A stretch of DNA of 34,589 nucleotides from Rugamonas violacea. GTDB lineage: Bacteria; Pseudomonadota; Gammaproteobacteria; Burkholderiales; Burkholderiaceae_D. The notes under the pieces were generated by a model. The model was given only the letters and a program-made list of their open reading frames with translations, was not told the origin of the DNA and did not search any database. Below, piece by piece: positions 1 to 6,615 of the stretch. A program made the translations under genes and the position numbers. The DNA is taken from assembly GCF_016461825.1 (NCBI RefSeq), contig NZ_JAEMNU010000037.1, positions 1 to 34,589 of the forward strand, written 5' to 3'. Every line of letters begins with the position of its first letter. The stretch's first letter is position 1.

Positions 1-60
1 GACGAGGTTTGGCTCAATCCGGAACGGGCTGAACCTGAATTAGTGAAGCTGGCTGCATGA
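1..60 (+). CDS. 3' end of an unidentified protein (truncated by window edge)
   Basis: Frame 1 is open from the first base to a TGA at 58-60 and gives a 19-residue tail ending ELVKLAA. The start lies outside the window. The tail is too short to assign to a family. It sits just upstream of the res site and resolvase in the AT-richer segment, so it probably belongs to the same mobile-element remnant. It could also be a chance open frame. Confidence 0.35.
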   Translation, partial: DEVWLNPERAEPELVKLAA

Positions 61-93
61 AGTGACGCGACAACTTTGTTGACAACTACCGAG

Positions 94-213
94 ATGGGTG
101 TTAGAAAACGAACGATTTCCAACACCCATGAAAGGGAATGATTATCCATGTTGGAAATATAGGGATTGCTATTTCTAACAGTCCAGTATATTCTAACAGT
201 GTTTTCTAACAGT
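94..213 (+). other. Putative res (resolution) site with several resolvase half-sites
   Basis: Repeated elements of the form TGTTAGAAA / TTTCTAACA cover the region just upstream of the serine resolvase. Site I is an inverted repeat with 14-bp arms at 94-107 and 116-129, with one mismatch. Site II is an inverted repeat of TGTTGGAAATA (149-159) and TATTTCTAACA (170-180), with one mismatch. TTCTAACAGT is then repeated directly at 173-182, 191-200 and 204-213. Two paired sites followed by a third cluster, all next to the resolvase start, match the usual three-subsite layout of Tn3-family res sites. The assignment to this resolvase is inferred from adjacency and repeat structure. Confidence 0.68.
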
Positions 214-230
214 CTTAACCGGAGAAATAC

Positions 231-797
231 ATGGCAACCTTCGCATACGGCCGCGTCAGCACCAAAGAGCAAACCGCCGACAACCAGAAGATGGAAATCG
301 AAGCGGCTGGCCACCAGGTCGATTACTGGTACGCGGACACCATCAGCGGCAAGACCAGCGCCAGCGAGCGTCCAGAGTTCGCCGCGTTGTTGGCGCAGAT
401 TCGCAATGGCGAAACGCTGGTGGTGGCCAAGCTGGACCGCCTGGGCCGCGATGCGCAGGATGTCGGCGCTACGGTCAAGCTGCTGGCCGCGCGCAAGATT
501 GCCGTCATCGTGCTGCAGTTGGGCAAGCTGGACCTGACGTCGCCGGCCGGCAAGATGATGATGACCATGTTGGCGGCGGTGGCTGAGATGGAGCGGGATT
601 TGCTGGTAGAGCGCACACAAGCCGGCCTGGCTCGCGCAAAGAGCGAAGGCAAGACGCTGGGCCGTCCTTCCAAGACCACGGCAGAACAGCGGGCCGACAT
701 CATCGCGAAGTACACCGCTGGTGAGAGCGTCAGCGCGCTGGCTCGGATGTATGCAGTATCGCGGGCGAACATCCTGGGCGTCGTGAAGCCAGCGTGA
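231..797 (+). CDS. Small serine recombinase (resolvase/invertase family)
   Basis: This 188-residue protein has the standard layout of a Tn3-type resolvase, which cuts and rejoins DNA at paired res sites through a phosphoserine link. The catalytic domain opens with YGRVST, giving nucleophile Ser10 and Arg8. The KLDRLGR motif lies at 67-73, the long helix with MERDLLVERTQAGL at 120-133, and a Hin-like helix-turn-helix at about 150-185. Length matches the family and no key residue is missing. The ATG at 231 has GGAGA at 221-225, six bases upstream. The res-like repeats lie immediately upstream, so it probably also represses its own promoter. No transposase is present in the window, so this is a remnant or an element continuing to the left. 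An invertase role is possible but less likely given the res layout. Confidence 0.9.
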   Translation: MATFAYGRVSTKEQTADNQKMEIEAAGHQVDYWYADTISGKTSASERPEFAALLAQIRNGETLVVAKLDRLGRDAQDVGATVKLLAARKIAVIVLQLGKLDLTSPAGKMMMTMLAAVAEMERDLLVERTQAGLARAKSEGKTLGRPSKTTAEQRADIIAKYTAGESVSALARMYAVSRANILGVVKPA

Positions 798-805
798 TAG
801 CGTGT

Positions 806-1321
806 TTATCTTTTCCCGCGTTTAGGCTTTTTATTCGCGCTTGGAAACAGACCGCGAATAACGCCTAAGAAGGCCGCAAGCACATTGACCGTGACGCCGG
901 TTATCAATGCGAACAAAAGTTGGTCGCTGATGACTTGTTTGCCTGAAATAGCTGCCCAGACAGCATTGCCAGCGACAAGTGCAAATAAAAACGTAATACT
1001 GTCCCAAGCTAATCCGTAAGCCTTGCCCGCATATTGTTGCCGCATATCGCGATTGGCTTGGGAGTCTTGCACATCCTCCTCAATATACTTTTCAGAGTAT
1101 CGCTTCTTGTTCGGGGGCGGCACATCTTCATCAGATGGCACCTCCACCTGCTTGGCGAGCTCAGCTTGAGTGGGAGCTCCAGCAGGTATAGCTCCAGCTT
1201 TTGACGGCTTACGAGTACGTTTTGGCTTTGACTGAGGAGGCTCGCATGCGGTCTCCTCGATGGTTGGAGTTGAGTGCAGAGGAACCGGCGTTTCTTTAGA
1301 CACCGATTGCGGCTCACTCAT
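806..1321 (-). CDS. Two-helix membrane protein, candidate toxin partner of the Panacea protein
   Basis: I do not recognise a family in this 171-residue protein. Residues 1-100 are polar, proline- and lysine-rich and probably disordered. They are followed by two hydrophobic helices at about 105-126 and 134-157 and a short basic tail (KKPKRGKR), predicting N-in/C-in topology. The ATG at 1321 overlaps the 3' end of the upstream Panacea gene by 8 bp and has no good Shine-Dalgarno, so translation is probably coupled to that gene and lower than it. Panacea domains are known antitoxins paired with very varied toxins, including membrane-active ones. A toxin role is therefore inferred from operon position and topology. 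Accessory or immunity roles remain possible. The stop lies only 8 bp from the convergent resolvase stop. Confidence 0.75.
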   Translation of the reverse strand: MSEPQSVSKETPVPLHSTPTIEETACEPPQSKPKRTRKPSKAGAIPAGAPTQAELAKQVEVPSDEDVPPPNKKRYSEKYIEEDVQDSQANRDMRQQYAGKAYGLAWDSITFLFALVAGNAVWAAISGKQVISDQLLFALITGVTVNVLAAFLGVIRGLFPSANKKPKRGKR

Positions 1322-1823
1322 TTTCAGCTAGACCCGATTGGAAATGAGGTGAATGGAGAATACACTGCTTCATTGACTCGTTTTCGATAGCACCGCCATC
1401 ATCCGGACCTGATACGCACCAAGCCGAATCTGGGGCATGGGTCATTGCAGACAGTTGCGCTCCAGAATAATCACCATATACACGAATAATCTCGTCGATA
1501 AGACTCCAAGTATCTTCATCGCTGTCGCCCACGATAGTGCGCACACGAGTATAGGCGCCGTCTCGCATCGCCAGATGCCCCCCATAAGTCCCAATAGGCT
1601 GGGCACCGTACTCCTTAAATTCATAATAGAGCGACGGAATTACTGGACCGTATGTCCAACGATGGAAGGTGTCATCGATAAGAGGCTCGTCATGACGAAC
1701 TAAGTGCCATGACTGGAGGTAATAAAGTAACTTCTGCAGCTTCATCGGAGTGAGATTCCGAATCTTGCCTTCCTTCGCTCGTTTCACGAAGGCATTAGCA
1801 ACGCTCATTGCTGAATATGCCAT
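1314..1823 (-). CDS. Panacea-domain (DUF4065, SocA/GepA-like) protein, probable antitoxin
   Basis: This 169-residue protein carries the signature of the Panacea/DUF4065 family. It has LTPMKLQKLLYY at 24-35 after an N-terminal helix (SVANAFVKRA), then HRWTYGPVIPSLYYEF at about 54-69. Family members act as antitoxins for many unrelated toxins; the Caulobacter relative SocA is a proteolytic adaptor for its toxin. The ATG at 1823 has a strong AAGGAGG at 1829-1835, five bases upstream. It is first in a two-gene operon and overlaps the downstream membrane-protein gene by 8 bp. A LexA-type box lies 76-91 bp upstream of the start codon. Antitoxin-first order and stronger initiation than the partner fit a toxin-antitoxin pair. 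The family call is firm; the antitoxin role is inferred. Confidence 0.85.
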   Translation of the reverse strand: MAYSAMSVANAFVKRAKEGKIRNLTPMKLQKLLYYLQSWHLVRHDEPLIDDTFHRWTYGPVIPSLYYEFKEYGAQPIGTYGGHLAMRDGAYTRVRTIVGDSDEDTWSLIDEIIRVYGDYSGAQLSAMTHAPDSAWCVSGPDDGGAIENESMKQCILHSPHFQSGLAENE

Positions 1824-1867
1824 AGCTCCCTCCTTCGAAGAACGTTAACACTTAAATCCATAGATTT

Positions 1868-1895
1868 CATATAGTGCCACAAATTCAAATACCAA
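1868..1895 (-). promoter_or_regulatory. Candidate sigma-70 promoter of the Panacea operon
   Basis: Read on the minus strand, TTGGTA (1890-1895) and TATATG (1868-1873) are separated by 16 bp and lie 45-72 bp upstream of the Panacea start. The LexA-type box is 3 bp beyond the -35 element, where a bound repressor would be expected to block RNA polymerase. Both hexamers are imperfect. Confidence 0.45.
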
Positions 1896-1898
1896 GCA

Positions 1899-1914
1899 CT
1901 GTATATTCATACAG
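1899..1914. promoter_or_regulatory. LexA (SOS) box
   Basis: The sequence CTGTATATTCATACAG is a perfect CTGT-N8-ACAG palindrome with an AT-rich centre. This is the operator form used by gamma- and betaproteobacterial LexA, and the flanking bases (CA, TT) also resemble the consensus. The nearest gene is the leftward Panacea operon, whose candidate -35 lies 3 bp away. No gene starts on the right side before the tRNA. Binding is inferred. Confidence 0.75.
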
Positions 1915-1937
1915 TTGTTTTGGGAATGTGCTGGATT

Positions 1938-1957
1938 TGCCTACATGGTGCCTACAT
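1938..1957 (+). repeat. Direct repeat TGCCTACAT x2 near the tRNA boundary
   Basis: TGCCTACAT occurs at 1938-1946 and again at 1949-1957, separated by two bases. Short direct repeats 80-100 bp from a tRNA 3' end resemble arm-type binding sites of tyrosine integrases that use tRNA genes as attachment sites. No integrase gene is present in the window, so this reading is only suggestive. Confidence 0.5.
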
Positions 1958-1984
1958 AAGATATTAAACAGCATCGGAAGCATA

Positions 1985-2017
1985 AAAGGGTTACAGGAAG
2001 AAATCCTGTAACCCTTT
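1985..2017 (-). terminator. Strong stem-loop, likely terminator of the tRNA-Thr transcript
   Basis: A perfect 14-bp stem (AAAGGGTTACAGGA at 1985-1998 paired with 2004-2017) encloses a 5-nt loop, 19 bp past the tRNA 3' end. In the minus direction the stem ends in CCCTTTT, a short U-run typical of intrinsic termination. Confidence 0.7.
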
Positions 2018-2035
2018 GATATTGCTGCATATTCC

Positions 2036-2111
<76 letters not shown>

Positions 2112-2125
2112 GAAACTTGTACGGG

Positions 2126-2150
2126 GCGAATTATACGCTATTTAATTCGC
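2126..2150 (-). promoter_or_regulatory. -10 element and inverted repeat upstream of tRNA-Thr
   Basis: On the minus strand TATAAT lies at 2130-2135, 19 bp before the tRNA 5' end, a normal spacing for a tRNA promoter. No convincing -35 hexamer is visible. The element lies in an inverted repeat (GCGAATTA at 2126-2133, TAATTCGC at 2143-2150) that spans the sspB stop codon, so it could also act as an sspB 3' hairpin. Confidence 0.42.
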
Positions 2151-2617
2151 GTGAGGGTGGGCCGGCCGCCCTTTTTGGGCGGCTCGTCGTCGCCCTCGGG
2201 GCCGCTGGCAGCCTCGCTTCTGGGCTCGCCCTGGCTGCTCGGCACGGCCGCCAACGCCGGCGCCGGCGCGCTCGCTTCGGGCTGTTCGGCCGGCTCGCCG
2301 CCGCCCGCTTGCGGCTCGAAGGCCATGCCTTGGCCGTTTTCGTTGGCGTAGATGGCCAGCACGTTGTTGACGGGCACGTAGATTTCGCGCGAGACGCCGC
2401 CGAAGCGGGCGTGGAAGCGGATGCTGTCGTTGTCCATCTTCAGGCCGGAGGTGGCGCCGAAACTGATGTTGAGGACGATTTCGCCCTTTTTCACGTATTC
2501 CATGGGAACCGTGGTGGAGGCGTCGACCTTGACGGCCAGATAGGGGGTGTAGCCGCTATCGGTGCACCATTCGTAGATGGCGCGCAGCATGTAGGGCTTG
2601 GTTGAGATGTCGGGCAT
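2138..2617 (-). CDS. sspB: SspB, ClpXP specificity-enhancing factor
   Basis: SspB is a dimeric adaptor that hands ssrA-tagged and other substrates to the ClpXP protease. The 159-residue protein begins MPDISTKPYMLRAIYEWCTDSG, typical of the family N-terminus. It continues through the substrate-binding fold (about 1-105, including FGGVSREIYVPVNNVLAIYA) and ends in an acidic, proline- and alanine-rich linker with a short C-terminal motif, the usual ClpX-tethering arrangement. The open frame could extend upstream to an ATG at 2725, but that would add a basic low-complexity segment absent from the family, so 2617 was chosen. No clear Shine-Dalgarno precedes it. It follows sspA on the same strand with a 111-bp gap. 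Confidence 0.9.
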   Translation of the reverse strand: MPDISTKPYMLRAIYEWCTDSGYTPYLAVKVDASTTVPMEYVKKGEIVLNISFGATSGLKMDNDSIRFHARFGGVSREIYVPVNNVLAIYANENGQGMAFEPQAGGGEPAEQPEASAPAPALAAVPSSQGEPRSEAASGPEGDDEPPKKGGRPTLTRIK

Positions 2618-2644
2618 GATCGGTGGGGCTAGTGAGACGAACGC

Positions 2645-2721
2645 GGCGCGCCGCCGGGGCGGGCGCGCCGATGCTTCAAGTGAGACGGTGCTGCGCCGTG
2701 CGGCCGCGCGCGGCGCGGCCG
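2645..2721. repeat. Two GC-rich hairpins between sspA and sspB
   Basis: The 111-bp gap holds two strong stem-loops. An 8-bp GGCGCGCC stem lies at 2645-2652/2662-2669. A 9-bp stem lies at 2701-2709/2713-2721 with a 3-nt loop, starting 8 bp past the sspA stop. Neither has a U-run, so they are more likely mRNA stability or attenuation elements than intrinsic terminators. Confidence 0.5.
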
Positions 2722-2728
2722 GCATTGC

Positions 2729-3340
2729 TTAACGGCGCATGACCTTTTCCGACGGGGTCAGCGCTTCGATGTAGGCCGGACGCGAGAAGATGCGTTCGGC
2801 GTACTTCATCAGCGGCGCGGCCGTCTTCGACAGTTCGATGCCGTAGTGGTCCAGGCGCCACAGCAGCGGCGCCACGGCCACGTCGAGCATCGAGAACTCG
2901 TCGCCCAGCATGTACTTGTTCTTCAGGAACAGCGGCGCCAGCGTGGTCAGGCGGTCGCGGATTTCCGCGCGCGCCTTGTCGTGGCTCTTGTCGTTGCCCT
3001 TGGCGCGCTCCGACTCGAGCACGTGTACGTGGACGAACAACTCTTTTTCGAAGTTGAACAGCATCAGGCGGGCGCGGGCGCGCATCAGCGGGTCCGCCGG
3101 CATCAGTTGCGGATGCGGGAAGCGCTCGTCGATATACTCGTTGATGATGTTCGATTCGTACAAGATCAGTTCACGTTCGACCAGGATGGGCACCTGGCCG
3201 TAGGGATTCATGGTCGAGATGTCTTCCGGCTTGTTGAACAAGTCGACGTCGCGCACTTCAAAGTCCATGCCTTTTTCAAACAGGACCAGGCGGCAGCGTT
3301 GGGAAAATGGGCAGGTTGTACCCGAATAGAGAACCATCAT
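2729..3340 (-). CDS. sspA: SspA, stringent starvation protein A (GST fold)
   Basis: SspA is an RNA-polymerase-associated protein with a glutathione-S-transferase fold that helps cells in stationary phase and acid stress. The 203-residue product opens with MMVLYSGTTCPFSQRCRLVL, the thioredoxin-like GST N-domain. It carries NPYGQVPILVERELILYES (the cis-Pro and ES region) at about 45-63 and then a helical C-domain to residue 203. Length is typical. The ATG at 3340 has AAGGA nearby upstream; a second in-frame ATG at 3337 is possible. It precedes sspB and follows the petABC operon, separated from it by a terminator hairpin. The sspA-sspB pair next to the bc1 genes is a common proteobacterial arrangement. 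Confidence 0.93.
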   Translation of the reverse strand: MMVLYSGTTCPFSQRCRLVLFEKGMDFEVRDVDLFNKPEDISTMNPYGQVPILVERELILYESNIINEYIDERFPHPQLMPADPLMRARARLMLFNFEKELFVHVHVLESERAKGNDKSHDKARAEIRDRLTTLAPLFLKNKYMLGDEFSMLDVAVAPLLWRLDHYGIELSKTAAPLMKYAERIFSRPAYIEALTPSEKVMRR

Positions 3341-3420
3341 TTTTATAGTTCCTTAGAAACAAAGGGGGTGAAGCCGCGAACGGATCACCCCAGACCGCAC
3401 CCGCCAACGCGGGCAACGCA

Positions 3421-3446
3421 AAACAGGCGCCGGACTGGCCGGCGCC
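3421..3446 (-). terminator. Intrinsic terminator downstream of petC
   Basis: An 8-bp stem GGCGCCGG/CCGGCGCC (3426-3433/3439-3446) with a 5-nt loop is followed in the minus direction by TGTTTTGC. It begins 5 bp after the petC stop and separates the petABC transcript from sspAB. Confidence 0.65.
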
Positions 3447-3451
3447 CTCAC

Positions 3452-4216
3452 TTATTTGACTTCTTTCCAGAACGAGGCGTTCAGACGCCACGCCAGCAGG
3501 GCGAACAGGGCCAGGAACAGCACCACCGCCACGCCGATGCGTTTGCGGGTCTGCTGGGCCGGCTCGGCCATCCATTCCATGTAGCCAACCAGGTCGGCCA
3601 CGGCGGTATCATACTCGAGCTTGCTCAAGCTGCCCGCTTTGACCTGCTGGAAGCCACCGAACTTGTGGATCTTCTTGCCCGGCTCGTGGGGATCGGCCAC
3701 CTCGTCGAACTTGGCCGTCTGGATGCCCTGCAGTTCCCACAGCGCGTGCGGCATGGCCACGTTCTCCAGCACCAGGTTGTTCCAGCCGGTCGGCCGGGCC
3801 GGGTCCTGATAGAAGGTGCGCAGGTAGGTGTACAGGTAGTCGCCGCCGGTGCCGGCGCCGGACGACTTGGCGCGCGAGATCACCGACAGGTCGGGCGGAA
3901 CGGCGCCGAACCAGGCCTTGGCGTCTTTCGCGCTCATGCTGGTGGTCATCATCTCGCCGACTTTTTCGCCGGTGAAGAGCAGGTTTTCCTTGATCTGCGC
4001 GTCGCTCAGGCCCAAGTCCTTGAGGCGGTTGTAGCGCATCGACGAGGCGTTGTGGCAGTTCAGGCAGTAGTTGACGAACAGCTTGGCGCCGTGCTGCAGG
4101 GCGGCCATGTTGTTGGAACGGTCGGGCGCCTTGTCGAGCGGATGGCCGCCCTCGTTGGCGAACGCCAGACCCGGCAGCAAAGCTACGATGGCGAGCAATT
4201 TCTTAGCAAAATTCAT
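3452..4216 (-). CDS. petC: Cytochrome c1 of the bc1 complex
   Basis: This is the membrane-anchored c-type haem subunit that passes electrons from the Rieske protein to soluble cytochrome c or an oxidase. The 254-residue precursor has a signal peptide (about 1-20, ending AFA), haem-binding CLNCH at 51-55, the conserved PPDLS at 107-111 and the likely axial Met in NVAMPHALW at about 155. A C-terminal transmembrane anchor lies at about 228-246. AAGGA precedes the ATG at 4216 with suitable spacing. It lies 34 bp downstream of petB and is the last gene of petA-petB-petC, ending just before the terminator. Confidence 0.95.
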   Translation of the reverse strand: MNFAKKLLAIVALLPGLAFANEGGHPLDKAPDRSNNMAALQHGAKLFVNYCLNCHNASSMRYNRLKDLGLSDAQIKENLLFTGEKVGEMMTTSMSAKDAKAWFGAVPPDLSVISRAKSSGAGTGGDYLYTYLRTFYQDPARPTGWNNLVLENVAMPHALWELQGIQTAKFDEVADPHEPGKKIHKFGGFQQVKAGSLSKLEYDTAVADLVGYMEWMAEPAQQTRKRIGVAVVLFLALFALLAWRLNASFWKEVK

Positions 4217-4250
4217 GTGATGTCCTTTGTGTGCTTGAGCTGGTCGTCGA

Positions 4251-5663
4251 TTAGTGCGGATGGAACGTCACGCGATCCGGCACGGTCTTGAACTTGCCCA
4301 TCGTGCTCCACCATGGCATCAGCAGGAAGAAGCTAAAGTAGATCAGGGTGCACACCTGCGACACCATGGTCTTGGTCTCGGTCGGCGCCTGGGTGCCCAG
4401 GTAGCCGAGGATCAGGAAGGAGATGCCGAAGACCAGGTAGACATATTTGTGCCAGTCCGGACGGTAGCGGATCGACTTGACCGGCGAGTGGTCCAACCAC
4501 GGCAGGAAGGCGAGGATCACCACCGAACCGCCGAAGAAGACGACGCCCCAGAACTTGGCGTCGAGCACCTGCGGCAGCATGCCGACGATGGCCAGCAGGG
4601 CGATGCCGGCGATGGCCGTCTTGACCATGCTCGACAGGCGCGACTTGAGCCAGACGAAGACCACATAGGCGGCGACGGCGACCATCAGCACGTACATGAA
4701 GTCGGCGGTGGTGGCGCGCAGCACCGAGTAGAACGGCGTGAAGTACCAGGTCGGCGCGATGTGCAGCGGGGTCTTCAGCGAGTCGCCCGGCAGGAAGTTG
4801 TTGTATTCCAGGAAGTAGCCGCCCATTTCCGGCGCGAAGAACACGACGGCGCTGAAGATCAGCAGGAAGATCGAGACGCCGAACAGGTCGTGCACCGTGT
4901 AGTAGGGGTGGGAAGGGATGGAGTCGAGCGGATGGCCGTCCGCACCCAGGTTTTCCTTCACTTCGATACCGTCGGGATTGCTCGAACCGACTTCGTGCAG
5001 CGCGATCAAGTGCGCCGCGACCAGGCCCAGCAGGACCAGCGGGATGGCGATCACGTGGAAGGCGAAGAAGCGGTTCAGCGTGGCGTCGGACACCACGTAG
5101 TCGCCGCGGATCCACAGCGACAGGTCGGGGCCGATGAAGGGGATGGCGCCGAACAGGTTGACGATCACCTGGGCGCCCCAGTACGACATCTGACCCCACG
5201 GCAGCAGGTAGCCGAAGAAGGCCTCGGCCATCAGGCAGAGGAAGATGGCGAAGCCGAACAGCCAGATCAGTTCACGCGGTTTGCGGTAGGAACCGTACAG
5301 AAGACCGCGCGTCATGTGCAGATAGACGATGATGAAGAAGGCCGAGGCGCCCGTCGAGTGCATGTAGCGGACCAGCCAGCCGGCCGGCACTTCGCGCATG
5401 ATGTACTCGACCGAGGCGAAGGCCAGCGTGGCGTCCGGCTTGTAGTGCATGGTCAGGAAGATGCCGGTGACGATCTGCAGCACCAGCACCAGCATGGCCA
5501 GCGAGCCGAAGATGTACCAGAAGTTGAAGTTTTTCGGCGCGTAGTACTTGCCCCATTGGTCGTTCCACAGCTTGGTCAGCGGGAAGCGGTCGTCGACCCA
5601 ACCCAGCGCCTTTTGTGCCGCCGGCGCGTCGGCCGGGAATTTGGTCTCTTTGAAAGCCGCCAT
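4251..5663 (-). CDS. petB: Cytochrome b of the bc1 complex
   Basis: This integral membrane subunit oxidises ubiquinol at the Qo site and reduces quinone at Qi. The 470-residue protein has the expected eight or nine helices. The four haem ligands are visible as His102 and His116 (RYMHSTG...YLHMTRG) and His203 and His218 (AFHVIAIP...AAHLIALHE). The Qo-site motif that is PEWY in mitochondria and alphaproteobacteria reads PTWY at 304-307, so the usual glutamate is absent. The long form without a split subunit IV is normal for proteobacteria. It starts 2 bp after the petA stop, so translation is probably coupled. Confidence 0.96.
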   Translation of the reverse strand: MAAFKETKFPADAPAAQKALGWVDDRFPLTKLWNDQWGKYYAPKNFNFWYIFGSLAMLVLVLQIVTGIFLTMHYKPDATLAFASVEYIMREVPAGWLVRYMHSTGASAFFIIVYLHMTRGLLYGSYRKPRELIWLFGFAIFLCLMAEAFFGYLLPWGQMSYWGAQVIVNLFGAIPFIGPDLSLWIRGDYVVSDATLNRFFAFHVIAIPLVLLGLVAAHLIALHEVGSSNPDGIEVKENLGADGHPLDSIPSHPYYTVHDLFGVSIFLLIFSAVVFFAPEMGGYFLEYNNFLPGDSLKTPLHIAPTWYFTPFYSVLRATTADFMYVLMVAVAAYVVFVWLKSRLSSMVKTAIAGIALLAIVGMLPQVLDAKFWGVVFFGGSVVILAFLPWLDHSPVKSIRYRPDWHKYVYLVFGISFLILGYLGTQAPTETKTMVSQVCTLIYFSFFLLMPWWSTMGKFKTVPDRVTFHPH

Positions 5664-5665
5664 GA

Positions 5666-6274
5666 TTATGCCTCGCCTTTCTCGTCACGACCGATGACCA
5701 GCTTGCTGTCGCCGGCGTACATATGGCGCGGCACTTGCAGGTTGTCCGGTGCGGGTTTGTTCTTGAAGACGCGGCCGGCCATGTCGAAGGTCGAACCGTG
5801 GCAGGGGCAGAGGAAGCCGCCGGCCCAGTCGTCCGGCAGCGAGGGCTGCGGGCCGGGGGTGAATTTCGACGACGGCGAGCAACCCAGGTGGGTGCAGATG
5901 CCGACGGCGACCAGGATTTCCGGTTTGATCGAGCGGTGTTCGTTGCGGGCGTATTCCGGGGTGAATTCCTCCGGGTTGCGTTTGGAGTCCGCGTCGGCGA
6001 CCTTGCCGTCGGTCTGTTTCAGCGAGGCGACCATCTCCGGCGTGCGCTTGAGGATCCAGACCGGCTTGCCGCGCCATTCGACCGTCATCATCTCGCCCGG
6101 ATTCAGGTGGGAGATGTCCACTTCCACCGGCGCGCCGGCCGCTTTGGCCCGCTCAGACGGCTGGAAAGTACTTACCAAGGTTCCTGCAGTGGTTAAACCG
6201 ACCACACCACCCGCCGCGCACGTGGCGACGAGCAGCCCACGTCGGCCGGAATCGACCTGCTTTTCGTTACTCAT
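5666..6274 (-). CDS. petA: Rieske iron-sulfur protein of the bc1 complex
   Basis: This 2Fe-2S subunit takes the first electron from ubiquinol and swings to cytochrome c1. The 202-residue protein has a twin-arginine-like N-terminus (SGRRGLLVA, 9-17) followed by a single hydrophobic anchor. The cluster-binding boxes are CTHLGC at 127-132 and CPCHGS at 156-161; Cys127, His129, Cys156 and His159 bind the cluster and Cys132/Cys158 form the disulfide. It is first in the petABC operon, read leftward from the intergenic region shared with mscL. The start at ATG 6274 gives the usual length. Confidence 0.96.
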   Translation of the reverse strand: MSNEKQVDSGRRGLLVATCAAGGVVGLTTAGTLVSTFQPSERAKAAGAPVEVDISHLNPGEMMTVEWRGKPVWILKRTPEMVASLKQTDGKVADADSKRNPEEFTPEYARNEHRSIKPEILVAVGICTHLGCSPSSKFTPGPQPSLPDDWAGGFLCPCHGSTFDMAGRVFKNKPAPDNLQVPRHMYAGDSKLVIGRDEKGEA

Positions 6275-6349
6275 ACAAACCCCAATCAGTCAAAATGCAC
6301 AAAATGCAAAACCGTTAAGAAGTGTTAACCGGACTCCTAGCAACCTTAA

Positions 6350-6378
6350 ATTATAGGTGAAGCGTGATGCGATATAAA
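6350..6378 (-). promoter_or_regulatory. Candidate petABC promoter
   Basis: On the minus strand a perfect TATAAT (6350-6355) is preceded by TTTATA (6373-6378) at a 17-bp spacing. It lies about 75 bp upstream of the petA start. The -35 hexamer is weak, so an activator may be needed. Confidence 0.5.
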
Positions 6379-6433
6379 GAAAAAACGTTGCAATGGCCAT
6401 AATTGGTGCGATTTCCAGGCCTTTTTTCCCTTG

Positions 6434-6496
6434 AAATTTGACGAGTTCAGCCCTACTAGCGGACACCACCTGCCAAATTTGATATAAGTCAAATTT
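6434..6496. promoter_or_regulatory. FNR-like palindrome and AAATTTGA repeats in the petA-mscL intergenic region
   Basis: The 341-bp divergent gap 6275-6615 holds the octamer AAATTTGA at 6434-6441 and 6475-6482, and inverted at 6489-6496. The last two form a perfect palindrome with a 6-bp centre. Inside it, TTGATATAAGTCAA (6479-6492) matches the FNR/Anr consensus TTGAT-N4-ATCAA at nine of ten bases. Neither mapped promoter candidate has it at the classic -41.5 position. It is a candidate oxygen-responsive operator only. Confidence 0.45.
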
Positions 6497-6537
6497 ATAG
6501 CGTAAATCCGAGGCGAAAACGCAGGCGCCTGGCGTGT

Positions 6538-6566
6538 TTGGATTCTAATTGAAAAAATAGTATGAT
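6538..6566 (+). promoter_or_regulatory. Candidate mscL promoter
   Basis: TTGGAT (6538-6543) and TATGAT (6561-6566) are separated by exactly 17 bp and lie about 50 bp upstream of the mscL start. Both hexamers are close to the sigma-70 consensus. Confidence 0.6.
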
Positions 6567-6615
6567 CCAGACGCAAGTTTGTTTACAAATGACCACAGGT
6601 CGTAGGAGTGTATAG

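Noticed and set aside
4254..6356. Very long plus-strand open frame opposite petB and petA
   Set aside because: It is antisense to two certain genes, rich in Arg/His/Gln/Asp as expected from reading high-GC codons backwards, and shows no recognisable motif.
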